Below, one piece after another: positions 1 to 6,904 of a DNA stretch of 10,499 bases. This stretch comes from Knufia peltigerae (Eukaryota; Ascomycota; Eurotiomycetes; Chaetothyriales; Trichomeriaceae). Position 1 is the first letter of the stretch. Each line of letters opens with the position of its first letter. The stretch lies in NCBI GenBank assembly GCA_030247855.1, contig JAPDRN010000270.1, forward strand, positions 1 through 10,499, given 5' to 3'. Position numbers and translations under genes: made by a program. The notes beneath the pieces are model-generated. The model was given only the letters and a program-made list of their open reading frames with translations. It made no database searches and had not been told where the DNA came from.

Positions 1-230
1 ATTTCGAGCACATCCTGAAGGTGGTCGGCCCCGAGCACGTCGGCATCGGTCTGGACTGGGATGGCGGCGGTGGCCTGAGCGACCTGCCCGATGTCAGTCA
101 GCTGCCGAAGATCACTGCGTGGCTGCTGCGCAAGGGGTACAGCGAACAACAGATCGCCGCCATCTGGGGCGGCAACCTGCTGCGGGTGATGCGCCAGGCG
201 CAGGACTATGCGGCAAAGCAGGGCGGCTAG
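1..230 (+). CDS. Membrane dipeptidase (peptidase family M19), C-terminal part only
   Basis: The reading frame is open from the left edge (first full codon at base 3) to a TAG at 228-230, so about 75 C-terminal residues are present and the true start lies outside the window. The segment HVGIGLDWDGGGG matches the conserved 'HVGIGxDFDG' block of the renal/membrane dipeptidase family. The ending, with YSEQQIAAIWGGNLLRV, matches the family's 'GGNxLRV' C-terminal helix. Family members are zinc enzymes that hydrolyse dipeptides; their metal ligands lie upstream and cannot be checked here. The GTG at 21 is internal, not a start. The gene converges on the amino acid permease, with a SMAG dimer between them. 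Family assignment is fairly secure; substrate and cell location are not visible. Confidence 0.85.
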   Translation, partial: FEHILKVVGPEHVGIGLDWDGGGGLSDLPDVSQLPKITAWLLRKGYSEQQIAAIWGGNLLRVMRQAQDYAAKQGG

Positions 231-262
231 CCCGCCCTGCGGCAATCCCTCAGCCGCCCAAT

Positions 263-320
263 GGTAGTGCCGGCCGCTGGCCGGCAGCAGAAAGACCGCC
301 GGGCATGGCCCGGCACTACC
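263..320. repeat. SMAG (GTAG-type REP) dimer, inverted pair
   Basis: Two GTAG-flanked stem-loops face each other. The left copy (263-286) reads GGTAG then a TGCCGGCC/GGCCGGCA hairpin. The right copy (297-320) is its inverse, a TGCCGGGC/GCCCGGCA hairpin ending in CTACC. A spacer of about 10 bases separates them. This fits the SMAG class of repetitive extragenic palindromes of Stenotrophomonas. The pair fills the gap between two convergent genes and ends 1 base before the permease stop codon, so it may also act as a bidirectional transcript end. No T-tract is present, so it is not a classical intrinsic terminator. Confidence 0.85.
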
Positions 321-321
321 T

Positions 322-1749
322 TTACCGGCCGATCAGCGCATTGCGACGGCTGTAGGCGAAGTACAGCACCAGGCCGACCACGTTCCACGCCAGGAAGTAC
401 AGCTGGGTGGTGTGCGGCAGGCTGATGAACAGATAGATGCAGCCCAGCGCCGCCAGCGGGCCGACGATGAAGGCCAACGGCGTGCGGAAGGTGCGCTCGC
501 GGTTCGGTTCACGCACGCGCAGCACCACCAGGCAGATGCCAACGGCGGTGAACGCGGCCAGGGTGCCGGCATTGGCCAGTGCGGCGATCTCGTCCAGGCG
601 TGCAATGCCGGCCAGTGCCGACACCACCACGGCGGTGAACAGCGTGGTCGCCACCGGCGTGCCGGTGCGTGCGTTGACCTTGGACAGTCCACGCGGCAGC
701 AGACCATCGCGGCTCATCACGAAGAAGATGCGGCTCTGGCCGTACAGGAAGGCCAGCAGCACGGTCGGCAGGGCAATGATGGCGATCACGCCGATCAGCA
801 TCGCGGCGGTCGGCTGGCCCAGCTGGCGCATGATCAGTGCCAGCGGCTCAGCACTCTGGCCGAACACGGTGTAGCTCATCGCACCGATCGCGGCCAGCGC
901 CACCAGCACGTACACGATGGTGCAGCCGACCATCGAGCCGATGATGCCGATGGACAGGTCGCGCGCCGGGTTCTTGGTTTCCTCGGCGGCGGTGGAGATC
1001 GCGTCGAAGCCGTAGAACGCAAAGAAGATGATCGCCGCTGCGGCCATCACGCCACGCTCGACGCCATCGGGCCCCAACGTCTTGGCGAACCCGTAGGGCA
1101 TGAACGGCTGCAGGTTGTTGGTATCGAATGCTGGCAGCGCTACCGCCACGAAGATGGCCAGCGCGATCAGCTTGAATACCACCAGGATCGCGTTGAGGGT
1201 GGCGCTTTCCTTGGTACCGGCCATCAGCATCAGTGCCACCAGCCAGGTGATGACGATGGCGGGCAGGTTGATCATGCCGCCATCCACATGCGGGCCGGCC
1301 GCGAGCATGGCCGGCAGGCGCAGGTCCCAGCCGAACTGGCTATTCACCCACTCCAGGAAGCCGACGAAATAGCCGGACCAGCCGACCGCCACGGTACTCA
1401 CCACCAGCGAGTACTCCAGGATCAGGCTCCAGCCCACCACCCAGGCGAACACTTCGCCCAGGGCACTGTAGCTGTAGGTATAGGCGCTGCCGGCGGCCGG
1501 CATCATCGTGGACAGCTCTGCGTAGGCCAATGCCGCGCAGGCACACACTGCGCCGGCGATGGCGAAGGAGATCAGCACGGCGGGGCCGGCGCGGTCGGCA
1601 CCCACGCCGATCAGGGTGTAGATGCCGGTACCGACGATGGCGCCGATCCCCAGTGCGATCAGGTGCGGCCAGCTGAGGGTGGGAACCAGGCGTCGGCCGG
1701 CTTCATGGACGGTGACGGAATCTAGGGACTTGCGCCGAAGTAGGGACAT
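322..1749 (-). CDS. APC-superfamily amino acid permease (CAT/YfnA-like)
   Basis: The 475-residue protein is strongly hydrophobic, with about 12 membrane segments, and is an inner-membrane amino acid transporter. Segment 1 carries GIGAIVGTGIY (residues 34-44), the substrate-binding unwound-helix motif of APC transporters. FFAFYGFDAISTAAEETKNP (about 242-261) is the typical block of the cationic amino acid transporter subgroup. I chose the ATG at 1749 because a GAGG Shine-Dalgarno lies 5 bases upstream (1755-1758) and the protein then begins MSLLRRKSLD as in relatives. An in-frame ATG at 1851 would add 34 atypical residues. The gene follows the aldo/keto reductase on the same strand but 304 bp separate them, so it probably has its own promoter; I could not pick out a clear one. 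Actual substrates are unknown. Confidence 0.9.
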   Translation of the reverse strand: MSLLRRKSLDSVTVHEAGRRLVPTLSWPHLIALGIGAIVGTGIYTLIGVGADRAGPAVLISFAIAGAVCACAALAYAELSTMMPAAGSAYTYSYSALGEVFAWVVGWSLILEYSLVVSTVAVGWSGYFVGFLEWVNSQFGWDLRLPAMLAAGPHVDGGMINLPAIVITWLVALMLMAGTKESATLNAILVVFKLIALAIFVAVALPAFDTNNLQPFMPYGFAKTLGPDGVERGVMAAAAIIFFAFYGFDAISTAAEETKNPARDLSIGIIGSMVGCTIVYVLVALAAIGAMSYTVFGQSAEPLALIMRQLGQPTAAMLIGVIAIIALPTVLLAFLYGQSRIFFVMSRDGLLPRGLSKVNARTGTPVATTLFTAVVVSALAGIARLDEIAALANAGTLAAFTAVGICLVVLRVREPNRERTFRTPLAFIVGPLAALGCIYLFISLPHTTQLYFLAWNVVGLVLYFAYSRRNALIGR

Positions 1750-1903
1750 GCAGGCCTCGGAAGGGGTGACAGAGAACGACAAGTTCCCGAGTGTGACCGA
1801 ATGCAGCGCAGCATTACCACTGACGGGGGGCATGGCCGGCGCGACGTGCACTGGACCTTGGGCAGCCTGCCGGAATCGGCATAAAAGTCCTCAGCAGAGC
1901 CCG

Positions 1904-1999
1904 CTAACGGTGACAGTCGTCGTCCTGGAAAGTGACGACATCTTCTTCGAATACCGTGCGGCGGCCAGCACCGCAACAACGGCAAGGGTTGGCGTCCAT
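1904..1999 (-). CDS. Possible 31-residue small ORF, unknown function
   Basis: On the minus strand an ATG at 1999 is preceded by AAAAGAGG with a 5-base gap, the best-looking ribosome binding site in this gap. The frame runs 31 codons to TAG at 1904. The peptide begins MDANPCRCCGAGRR and ends in an acidic, His-containing stretch (VTFQDDDCHR), with four cysteines in all and no signal peptide or membrane segment. It starts 54 bases after the reductase stop, so it could ride on that transcript. Against it, third-position GC is about 58 percent, well below the neighbouring genes, and I recognise no family. It may be chance. Confidence 0.2.
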   Translation of the reverse strand: MDANPCRCCGAGRRTVFEEDVVTFQDDDCHR

Positions 2000-2019
2000 G
2001 GCGCCTCTTTTCCAGCAGG

Positions 2020-2042
2020 GGGGCGCCCGCATAGCGCGCCCC
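2020..2042 (-). terminator. GC-rich hairpin after the aldo/keto reductase stop
   Basis: GGGGCGC (2020-2026) pairs perfectly with GCGCCCC (2036-2042) across a 9-base loop, 11 bases beyond the reductase stop. No U-tract follows on the minus strand, so it would be at best a weak or Rho-assisted transcript end or a 3'-end stabiliser. Confidence 0.3.
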
Positions 2043-2053
2043 GTGTTGCCTGC

Positions 2054-3124
2054 TCAGCGCGTGCGCGGTTGCAGTTGCGTACCACCGCTCATCAGCATGC
2101 GTGGCAGCGGCATCTGCAGGAAGTCGTGCGGGAAGGCAGGTGCGACCGCGCTGATCGCATCCAGGCGCGCCAGGGCGTCTGCCGGCAGCGCCAGATCCAG
2201 CGCCGCCAGGTTGTGTTCGAACTGGTCCAGGGTGCGTGCACCGACGATCGGCATGGCCCCGGCACCTGGCCGTTGCAGCAGCCAGGCAAGGGCGACCTGC
2301 GCAGCGGAGTGCGAGAGGTCCGCCGCGATGGCGGCGACTTCCTCGGCGATTGTCAGCGAACGTGGTGTCAATGCACCATTGATGAGCGCCACGTTGCGCC
2401 TGGAGCCGCCCGGCGTGGCATCGGGGGACTCGGCCGCCGTCAGGTCCGCTGTGCTGTACTTGCCGGTCAGCACCCCGCTGCCCAGCGGCGACCACGCCAC
2501 CACGCCCAACCCGAGTGCATCGGCCATCGGCAGCAGTTCCTGTTCGACGCTGCGCTGGATCAGGCTGTATTCGATCTGCAGGGCTACCAGGGGGGACCAG
2601 CCGCGCAGGTCGGCCAGTGTCTGCATGCGGGCGATCTGCCAGGCCGGGGTATCCGAGATGCCGGCATACAGCACCTTGCCGCTGCGCACCAGGTCGTCGA
2701 ATCCCCGCATCACCTCATCCACGCCGGTGGTGTCGTCCCAGGCGTGCAGGTACAGCAGATCCAGGTAGTCGGTGCCGAGCCGGCGCAGGCTGTCCTCCAC
2801 CGAGCGCATCATGCTCTTGCGATGGTTGCCGGCGTTGTTCGGATCGCCCGGCACGGTCGCCAGGGTGTACTTGCTGGCGATCACCAGCCGTTCGCGGCGG
2901 CCCTGGGCGAACCGCCCGAGCAGCGTCTCGGCGCTGCCATTGGTGTAGTTGTTTGCGGTATCAACGAAGTTGCCACCGCGTTCGACGTAGGCATCGAAGA
3001 TGCGGCGGGCCTCGGCTTCGTCCGCGCCCCACCCCCAGTCGGCACCGAAGGTCATCGTGCCCAGCGCCATCGGGCTGACACGCAGGCCGGAGCGACCGAG
3101 CAGTCGGTAGTGATCAAGTGACAT
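2054..3124 (-). CDS. Aldo/keto reductase, NADPH-dependent
   Basis: This 356-residue protein is a cytosolic aldo/keto reductase with a TIM-barrel fold, of the kind that reduces aldehydes and ketones with NAD(P)H. The catalytic tetrad is visible: Asp55 and Tyr60 in DTANNYTNG, Lys85 in IASKYTL, His127 in LLYLHAWDD. The later blocks GISDTPAWQIA, QIEYSLIQRSVE and AWSPLGSGVLTGKY are typical of the YajO/Tas-like bacterial branch. I start at ATG 3124 (MSLDHYRLLGRSGLRVSPM), with GGA 8 bases upstream. Upstream in-frame ATGs at 3136 and 3175 add low-complexity proline-rich sequence with no ribosome site. The gene is divergent from a LysR gene 110 bp away, which probably controls it through the palindrome at 3170-3192. 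Natural substrate unknown. Confidence 0.92.
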   Translation of the reverse strand: MSLDHYRLLGRSGLRVSPMALGTMTFGADWGWGADEAEARRIFDAYVERGGNFVDTANNYTNGSAETLLGRFAQGRRERLVIASKYTLATVPGDPNNAGNHRKSMMRSVEDSLRRLGTDYLDLLYLHAWDDTTGVDEVMRGFDDLVRSGKVLYAGISDTPAWQIARMQTLADLRGWSPLVALQIEYSLIQRSVEQELLPMADALGLGVVAWSPLGSGVLTGKYSTADLTAAESPDATPGGSRRNVALINGALTPRSLTIAEEVAAIAADLSHSAAQVALAWLLQRPGAGAMPIVGARTLDQFEHNLAALDLALPADALARLDAISAVAPAFPHDFLQMPLPRMLMSGGTQLQPRTR

Positions 3125-3169
3125 GTGGCATTCCATCGGAGGAGGCGGTGTGCCGCCGGGAGGCAAAGC

Positions 3170-3192
3170 ATCCACCCGATGATCTTGTGGAT
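3170..3192. promoter_or_regulatory. 23-bp palindrome, candidate LysR operator
   Basis: ATCCAC (3170-3175) is mirrored exactly by GTGGAT (3187-3192), and the centre GATGATC (3178-3184) is itself symmetric, so 9 of 11 base pairs match about the central G3181. It lies midway between the divergent reductase (start 3124) and LysR (start 3235), 45 and 42 bases from each. LysR-type regulators bind interrupted dyads in exactly this kind of place. The canonical T-N11-A is not present at the symmetry position (it is C-N11-G), so assignment is by position and symmetry, not consensus. Confidence 0.55.
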
Positions 3193-3219
3193 AAACTGGA
3201 CACAGCCGAACTGAAAATG

Positions 3220-3227
3220 AAGGAAGG
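3220..3227 (+). promoter_or_regulatory. Shine-Dalgarno fixing the LysR start at 3235
   Basis: AAGGAAGG lies 7 bases before ATG 3235. It falls immediately after another in-frame ATG (3217), which has no ribosome site of its own, so 3235 is the likely start. Confidence 0.65.
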
Positions 3228-3234
3228 CTTCACA

Positions 3235-4203
3235 ATGGATCCCTCCGCACCGCTGTCGGCGGTGGTCGCGTTTGTCCACGTGGCCGACCACGCCAGCTTT
3301 ACCCGCGCCGCAGATGCGCTTGGTGTCTCGACGTCGGCACTGTCACAGAGCGTGCGCGCGCTGGAAGCGCGGATGGGCGTGCGCCTGTTGCAACGGACCA
3401 CGCGCCGGGTGGGGCTGACCGAGCACGGTGCACGCTTCCTGCAGCGCGTACGTGGCGGGCTGGCTCAGATCGAATCGGCTTTCGAAGACCTGGACAGCGC
3501 GCGGACCGTGCCGGCCGGTCGGCTGCGCATCACCCTGCCACGCATCGTTGCCGAGCGCCGGGTTCTGCCGGCGCTGCCGTCCTTCCTGGCCCGGTATCCG
3601 CAGGTGGAGGTGGAATTGTGCGTGGAGCCGGCGTTGACCGATCTGGTCGCCGAGGGCTTCGACGCCGGCATCCGCCTGGGTGAGTCGTTGGCGCAGGGCA
3701 TGATCGCGGTGCCGATCGGGCCGCCCGAGCGCCAGGTGGTGGTGGCCACGCCGGGATACTTCGCGCGCCACGGTGTGCCGCAGAGCCCGCAGGACCTGCA
3801 GGGCCACGACTGTATCGTCCACCGCCGCGCCAATGGCCGGCTCATGCCCTGGGAATTCAGCCGTGAGGGGCGTGACCTGGACGTAGCCGTCGAGGGGCGG
3901 CTGGTGTTCAACGATGCCGAACTGACCTATGCGGCGGTGCTGGCGGGGCTTGGCATGGCGCAGGGGTTCGCTTCGCTGGTCGCCGACGACCTGGCCGCCG
4001 GCCGCCTTTGCAGCGTGCTGGAGGACTGGCAGCCGCCGTTCCCCGGCTTTCATCTGTACTACCCGGCGCGCGAGCATATGGCGCCCAAGCTGCGGGTGTT
4101 CATCGACCACCTGCGCGCGGCATACCGCGCCGACGCGATCTCAGCCGTTCAGGCCCAGGCGGATGCCGAAGCCGACCAGGAACAGGCCGGCCACACGCCG
4201 TAG
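3235..4203 (+). CDS. LysR-type transcriptional regulator, divergent from the aldo/keto reductase
   Basis: This 322-residue protein has the LysR layout. An N-terminal winged helix-turn-helix spans about residues 8-66, with SFTRAADALGVSTSALSQSV as the helix-turn-helix and RLLQRTTRRVGLTEHG as the wing. A linker helix and a periplasmic-binding-protein-like effector domain follow from about 95 to 296. YAAVLAGLGMAQGF (232-245) is the usual C-terminal effector-domain block. It most resembles the large DsdC/AaeR-like branch that regulates adjacent oxidoreductases, but the effector cannot be told. The start is set by the AAGGAAGG site. The last 20 residues, an Ala/Gln/Asp/Glu-rich tail, are encoded antisense to the end of the LysE gene. 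This convergent overlap means the tail sequence is constrained by the other gene and probably not part of the fold. Likely target: the reductase and itself. Confidence 0.92.
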   Translation: MDPSAPLSAVVAFVHVADHASFTRAADALGVSTSALSQSVRALEARMGVRLLQRTTRRVGLTEHGARFLQRVRGGLAQIESAFEDLDSARTVPAGRLRITLPRIVAERRVLPALPSFLARYPQVEVELCVEPALTDLVAEGFDAGIRLGESLAQGMIAVPIGPPERQVVVATPGYFARHGVPQSPQDLQGHDCIVHRRANGRLMPWEFSREGRDLDVAVEGRLVFNDAELTYAAVLAGLGMAQGFASLVADDLAAGRLCSVLEDWQPPFPGFHLYYPAREHMAPKLRVFIDHLRAAYRADAISAVQAQADAEADQEQAGHTP

Positions 4204-4770
4204 CGCATCGCTGACCCGCGGGTGCTGGATCAACCGACGGCGGGCCAGGTTGCCGACCCAGATCAGCAGCGAGCAGTAGGCGATGCTGACCACGAAGATG
4301 ATCCCGGCCAGCGCCGCGAAGGTGGCCATGCCCTGGTGTGCCTTCGGGTCGATGAACAACGGCAGGAACGCCATGTAGAACAGGATCGCCTTCGGATTGA
4401 GCAGGCTGACCAGGATCGCCTGGTGGAAGTAGCGGCCCGGCTGCATGCGCACCGGGCCAACCTCGGCGCCGTCACCCTTGGGTGTGCGCAGCAGGCTGAT
4501 GCCTACCCATACCAGGTACGCCGCGCCGAGATACTGCACGGCATGGAACACCGTCGGATTGGCCTTCAGCAGCGCGGCCACGCCGGCCAGTGCCAGCCAC
4601 ATCAGGATCTGGTCGCCGACCAGCAGGCCGGCCAGCGCCGTGTAGCCGCCACGTACACCGCCGCGACCGGTAGCGGTCAGCAGGGTGAAGGTGCCCGGCC
4701 CGGGCAGGGCGAGGAACACCAGCACAGCGAGCAGGAAGGTCCACAGGTCCTGGATGCCCATCCACGGCAT
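4141..4770 (-). CDS. LysE/RhtB-family exporter
   Basis: The 209-residue inner-membrane protein has about six hydrophobic segments. The N-terminal signature LPGPGTFTLLTATGRGGVRGG (residues 22-42) is the LysE/RhtB hallmark, and SLLNPKAILFYMAFLPLFI (122-140) carries the conserved NPKA motif. The family exports amino acids or related small molecules using the proton gradient. Length matches the family norm (about 205-212). I chose ATG 4770 because AAGAGAG (4778-4784) sits 7 bases upstream. An alternative ATG three codons in lacks one. The ribosome site overlaps the stop codon of the upstream LysR gene, 12 bases away, so the two are almost certainly one transcript with coupled translation. The substrate is not evident: 'threonine or homoserine exporter' would be a guess. 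Confidence 0.9.
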   Translation of the reverse strand: MPWMGIQDLWTFLLAVLVFLALPGPGTFTLLTATGRGGVRGGYTALAGLLVGDQILMWLALAGVAALLKANPTVFHAVQYLGAAYLVWVGISLLRTPKGDGAEVGPVRMQPGRYFHQAILVSLLNPKAILFYMAFLPLFIDPKAHQGMATFAALAGIIFVVSIAYCSLLIWVGNLARRRLIQHPRVSDALRRVAGLFLVGFGIRLGLNG

Positions 4771-4777
4771 GGCGCGA

Positions 4778-4784
4778 CTCTCTT
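4778..4784 (-). promoter_or_regulatory. LysE ribosome binding site overlapping the LysR stop
   Basis: On the minus strand AAGAGAG begins inside the TAA stop of the preceding LysR gene (4783-4785) and lies 7 bases from the LysE ATG, an arrangement that favours translational coupling. Confidence 0.6.
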
Positions 4785-5757
4785 ACAACGGGGGAGCGCC
4801 ATTGTCGGCCAGTGCTGGCGCAGGCGACAGGGGCGTGTCGCCATTGCCGGGCATCGCGGACAGCAGCGGTTGCAGATGCTGGCGCAGCTGCGCGTGCAGT
4901 TGCCGCACCGCCGGTGAGAACTGCTTGCGATGGGGGCAGACCAGCTGCAGGGGAATGTGGCTGCCGATGCCATCCAGCAGCACCTGCAGGCGCCCTTCCA
5001 GCACGTCGTCGCGGACGTCCAGCCAGGACTTGTAGGTGATGCCTTCACCGGCGACCGCCCAGCGCCGCACCACGTCGGCGTCGTCGCAGACCAGTGGCCC
5101 GCGCACCGGGATCACCACGCGGCGCCCCTCCAGCTCGAACGACCAGCGATCGTAGGCGCGGCCGCCGAGCTGGTAGACAAGGCAATCATGCTCGCGCAGA
5201 TCTTCCAGGCGGCTGGGCGTGCCACGCCGCCGCAGGTACTCGGGCGACGCAGCCAGCACCCGCCGGTTCTGTTCCAGCAAGGGCAGGGCGACGTAGCTGG
5301 CGTCGTCGAAATGGCCGATGCGGATGGCCACGTCGACCGGGTCGCGGAACACGTCGGCCACTTCGTCGGACAGGCGCAGGTGCAGTCGCAGCCGTGGATG
5401 CGCGGCGCGGAACGCGGTCAGCCACGGCAGCAGCAGGTTGCGGCCGAAATCCGAGGGCGCAGACAGCTGCAGGGTGCCGTGCAGTTCGGCGTCCTCGCCC
5501 TGCACCCGCGCCTGGCCTTCGCGCAGGGTGCTCAGAACCTCCTGCGCGTAGGGCAGGTACAGCGCGCCTTCGGCGGTCAGCCGCAGGCTGCGGGTGGTGC
5601 GTACGAACAGGCGCAGGTCCAGTTCGCGTTCCAGTCGCGCCACCGCTGCGGCAACCTGGCCCGGCAGCAGGTCGGCCTCGCGCGCGGCCTGGGAGAAGCT
5701 GCCCAGCGCGGCGGTACGGACAAACAGCTGCAGATCGTCGAAGCGGACCATTTTCAT
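4783..5757 (-). CDS. LysR-type transcriptional regulator, in operon with LysE, divergent from MDR oxidoreductase
   Basis: This 324-residue protein has an N-terminal winged helix-turn-helix (about residues 5-63: FSQAAREADLLPGQVAAAV, then RLFVRTTRSLRLTAEG). An effector-binding domain runs from about 93 to 300, with DVAIRIGHFDDASYVALPL and RRWAVAGEGITYKSW. It has a proline-rich C-terminal tail. I start at ATG 5757 (MKMVRFDDLQLF); ATG 5751 is equally possible. Neither has a Shine-Dalgarno. An upstream extension to 6063 would run antisense through the MDR gene and is rejected. The gene is followed by the LysE exporter with a 12-base gap and is divergent from the MDR oxidoreductase across 89 bp. 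By LysR custom it should regulate the divergent gene and itself, and hence the exporter. Confidence 0.92.
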   Translation of the reverse strand: MKMVRFDDLQLFVRTAALGSFSQAAREADLLPGQVAAAVARLERELDLRLFVRTTRSLRLTAEGALYLPYAQEVLSTLREGQARVQGEDAELHGTLQLSAPSDFGRNLLLPWLTAFRAAHPRLRLHLRLSDEVADVFRDPVDVAIRIGHFDDASYVALPLLEQNRRVLAASPEYLRRRGTPSRLEDLREHDCLVYQLGGRAYDRWSFELEGRRVVIPVRGPLVCDDADVVRRWAVAGEGITYKSWLDVRDDVLEGRLQVLLDGIGSHIPLQLVCPHRKQFSPAVRQLHAQLRQHLQPLLSAMPGNGDTPLSPAPALADNGAPPL

Positions 5758-5846
5758 TGCTGCAGTGAAAGTGTTGATCGATTCTGCGCCTTTCCGCCCC
5801 CCTGCGCACGGCGCACGCTGTGGCCTCTCCTCCCTGGATATCCCCC
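5758..5846. promoter_or_regulatory. Divergent LysR/MDR promoter region
   Basis: These 89 bp must hold both promoters and any LysR site. I see CTGCAG next to the LysR start and a short AT-richer patch (GTGTTGATCGATTC, about 5770-5783) that is the only plausible promoter core. I find no long dyad like the one at 3170-3192 and no convincing -35/-10 pair. Confidence 0.4.
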
Positions 5847-6854
5847 ATGCGTGCCATTGCCTACACCCAAGCCGGCCTGCCGATCGACGACCCGCAGGCC
5901 CTGATCGATCTCGACCTGCCCCTGCCCCAGCCGGGCCCGCGCGACCTGCGGGTGGCGGTGCGCGCGGTGGCGGTGAATCCGGTCGACACCAAGGTGCGAC
6001 GCGGCGCTGCCACCGATGGCCCGCGCGTGCTGGGGTGGGATGCGGTCGGTGTGGTCGATGCAATTGGTAGCGAGGTGACCCTGTTCCAGCCCGGCGATGC
6101 GGTGTACTACGCCGGTGTGATCGATCGCCCGGGCAGTAATGCCGAATACCAGCTGGTGGACGAGCGCAGCGTTGGCCGCAAGCCGGCCAGCCTGGACGAT
6201 GCCGCCGCTGCGGCGCTGCCGCTGACCGCCATCACCGCGTGGGAACTGCTGTTCGACCGCCTGCGCATCGCCGAAGGCGGCGGCGATGGCCAGACCCTGC
6301 TGGTGATCGGGGCAGCGGGTGGCGTGGGTTCGATCCTGGTGCAGTTGGCGCGTCGGCTGACCAGACTCACCGTGATCGGCACCGCCTCGCGCCCGGAGAC
6401 CCAGGACTGGGTGCAGGCGATGGGCGCGCACCATGTGATCGACCACACCCGGCCGCTGGCCGAGGGCCTGGCCCGGCTGGGCATCACCGAGGTGGACCAT
6501 GTGGCCAGCCTGACCCATACCGACCAGCACTATGCGCAGCTCGTCGAGCTGCTGGCGCCGCAGGGGCAGCTGGGGCTGATCGATGATCCGGGCCAGATCG
6601 ATGTGATGGCGCTGAAGCGCAAGGCGCTGTCGCTGCACTGGGAATCCATGTTCACCCGGCCGCTGTACAGGACCGCGGACATGCAGCGCCAGCACGAACT
6701 GCTGAACCGGGTGGCCGATCTGGTCGATGCCGGTGTGCTGCAGACCACGCTGGGCGAGCACTTCGGGCGCATCGACGCGGCCAACCTGCGACGCGCGCAT
6801 GCGCTGCTGGAGAGCCATCGGGCCAAGGGCAAGATCGTGCTGGAAGGCTGGTAA
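5847..6854 (+). CDS. MDR-superfamily oxidoreductase (zinc-binding-alcohol-dehydrogenase-like, quinone reductase type)
   Basis: This 335-residue protein has the two-domain medium-chain dehydrogenase layout. The N-terminal GroES-like domain has AVNPVDTKVRRG (42-53) and VLGWDAVGVVDAIGSEV (61-77). The Rossmann domain has the cofactor loop GAAGGVGSILVQLAR (155-169). The C-terminus ends in SHRAKGKIVLEGW. There is no cysteine in the whole protein, so neither the catalytic nor the structural zinc site of true alcohol dehydrogenases exists. It therefore groups with the zinc-free NADPH quinone or enone reductases often named 'zinc-binding alcohol dehydrogenase family protein'. I start at ATG 5847 (MRAIAYTQAGLPIDDPQAL), typical for the family. 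The in-frame ATG at 5820 adds nine residues unlike relatives. Its divergent LysR partner is probably its regulator. Substrate unknown. Confidence 0.92.
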   Translation: MRAIAYTQAGLPIDDPQALIDLDLPLPQPGPRDLRVAVRAVAVNPVDTKVRRGAATDGPRVLGWDAVGVVDAIGSEVTLFQPGDAVYYAGVIDRPGSNAEYQLVDERSVGRKPASLDDAAAAALPLTAITAWELLFDRLRIAEGGGDGQTLLVIGAAGGVGSILVQLARRLTRLTVIGTASRPETQDWVQAMGAHHVIDHTRPLAEGLARLGITEVDHVASLTHTDQHYAQLVELLAPQGQLGLIDDPGQIDVMALKRKALSLHWESMFTRPLYRTADMQRQHELLNRVADLVDAGVLQTTLGEHFGRIDAANLRRAHALLESHRAKGKIVLEGW

Positions 6855-6904
6855 GGGTTCGGGCCAACCGGAGACAAGAAACCCGAAGCGATCCTTCTGA
6901 CCTT

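Larger units (their letters stand above)
1750..2053. other. 304-bp gap between reductase and permease genes
   Basis: Both flanking genes are on the minus strand, so this gap should hold the end of the reductase transcript and the permease promoter. I see one GC-rich hairpin just after the reductase stop (2020-2042), one small ORF with a good ribosome binding site (1904-1999), and no strong sigma-70 promoter. Longer frames crossing the gap have poor codon use and look like shadows. Confidence 0.6.

Noticed and set aside
412..1725. Long open frame on the plus strand opposite the permease (437 codons)
   Set aside because: It is rich in His, Gln, Gly and Asp without any domain, and the opposite strand encodes a clear 12-segment permease; this is a high-GC antisense shadow.
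1755..1800. Short partial inverted repeat GAGAAC/GTTCCC and repeated GTGAC just upstream of the permease
   Set aside because: It is five to six bases with a mismatch; too weak to call an operator or attenuator.
1891..2085. 64-codon minus-strand frame in the gap, with a hydrophobic TLAVVAVLAAARY stretch resembling a small membrane protein
   Set aside because: Its only ATG lies inside the end of the reductase gene with no ribosome site, and no start is present near the hydrophobic part.
5758..5846. Search for a LysR dyad between the second LysR and the MDR gene
   Set aside because: Only short symmetries (CTGCAG, GATCGAT-like, GCAG/CTGC) were found; none is long enough to call an operator.
5758..6063. 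In-frame N-terminal extension of the second LysR
   Set aside because: The extra 102 residues are Pro/Arg/Ala-rich antisense of the MDR gene, and the winged helix-turn-helix starts right after ATG 5757 as normal for the family.
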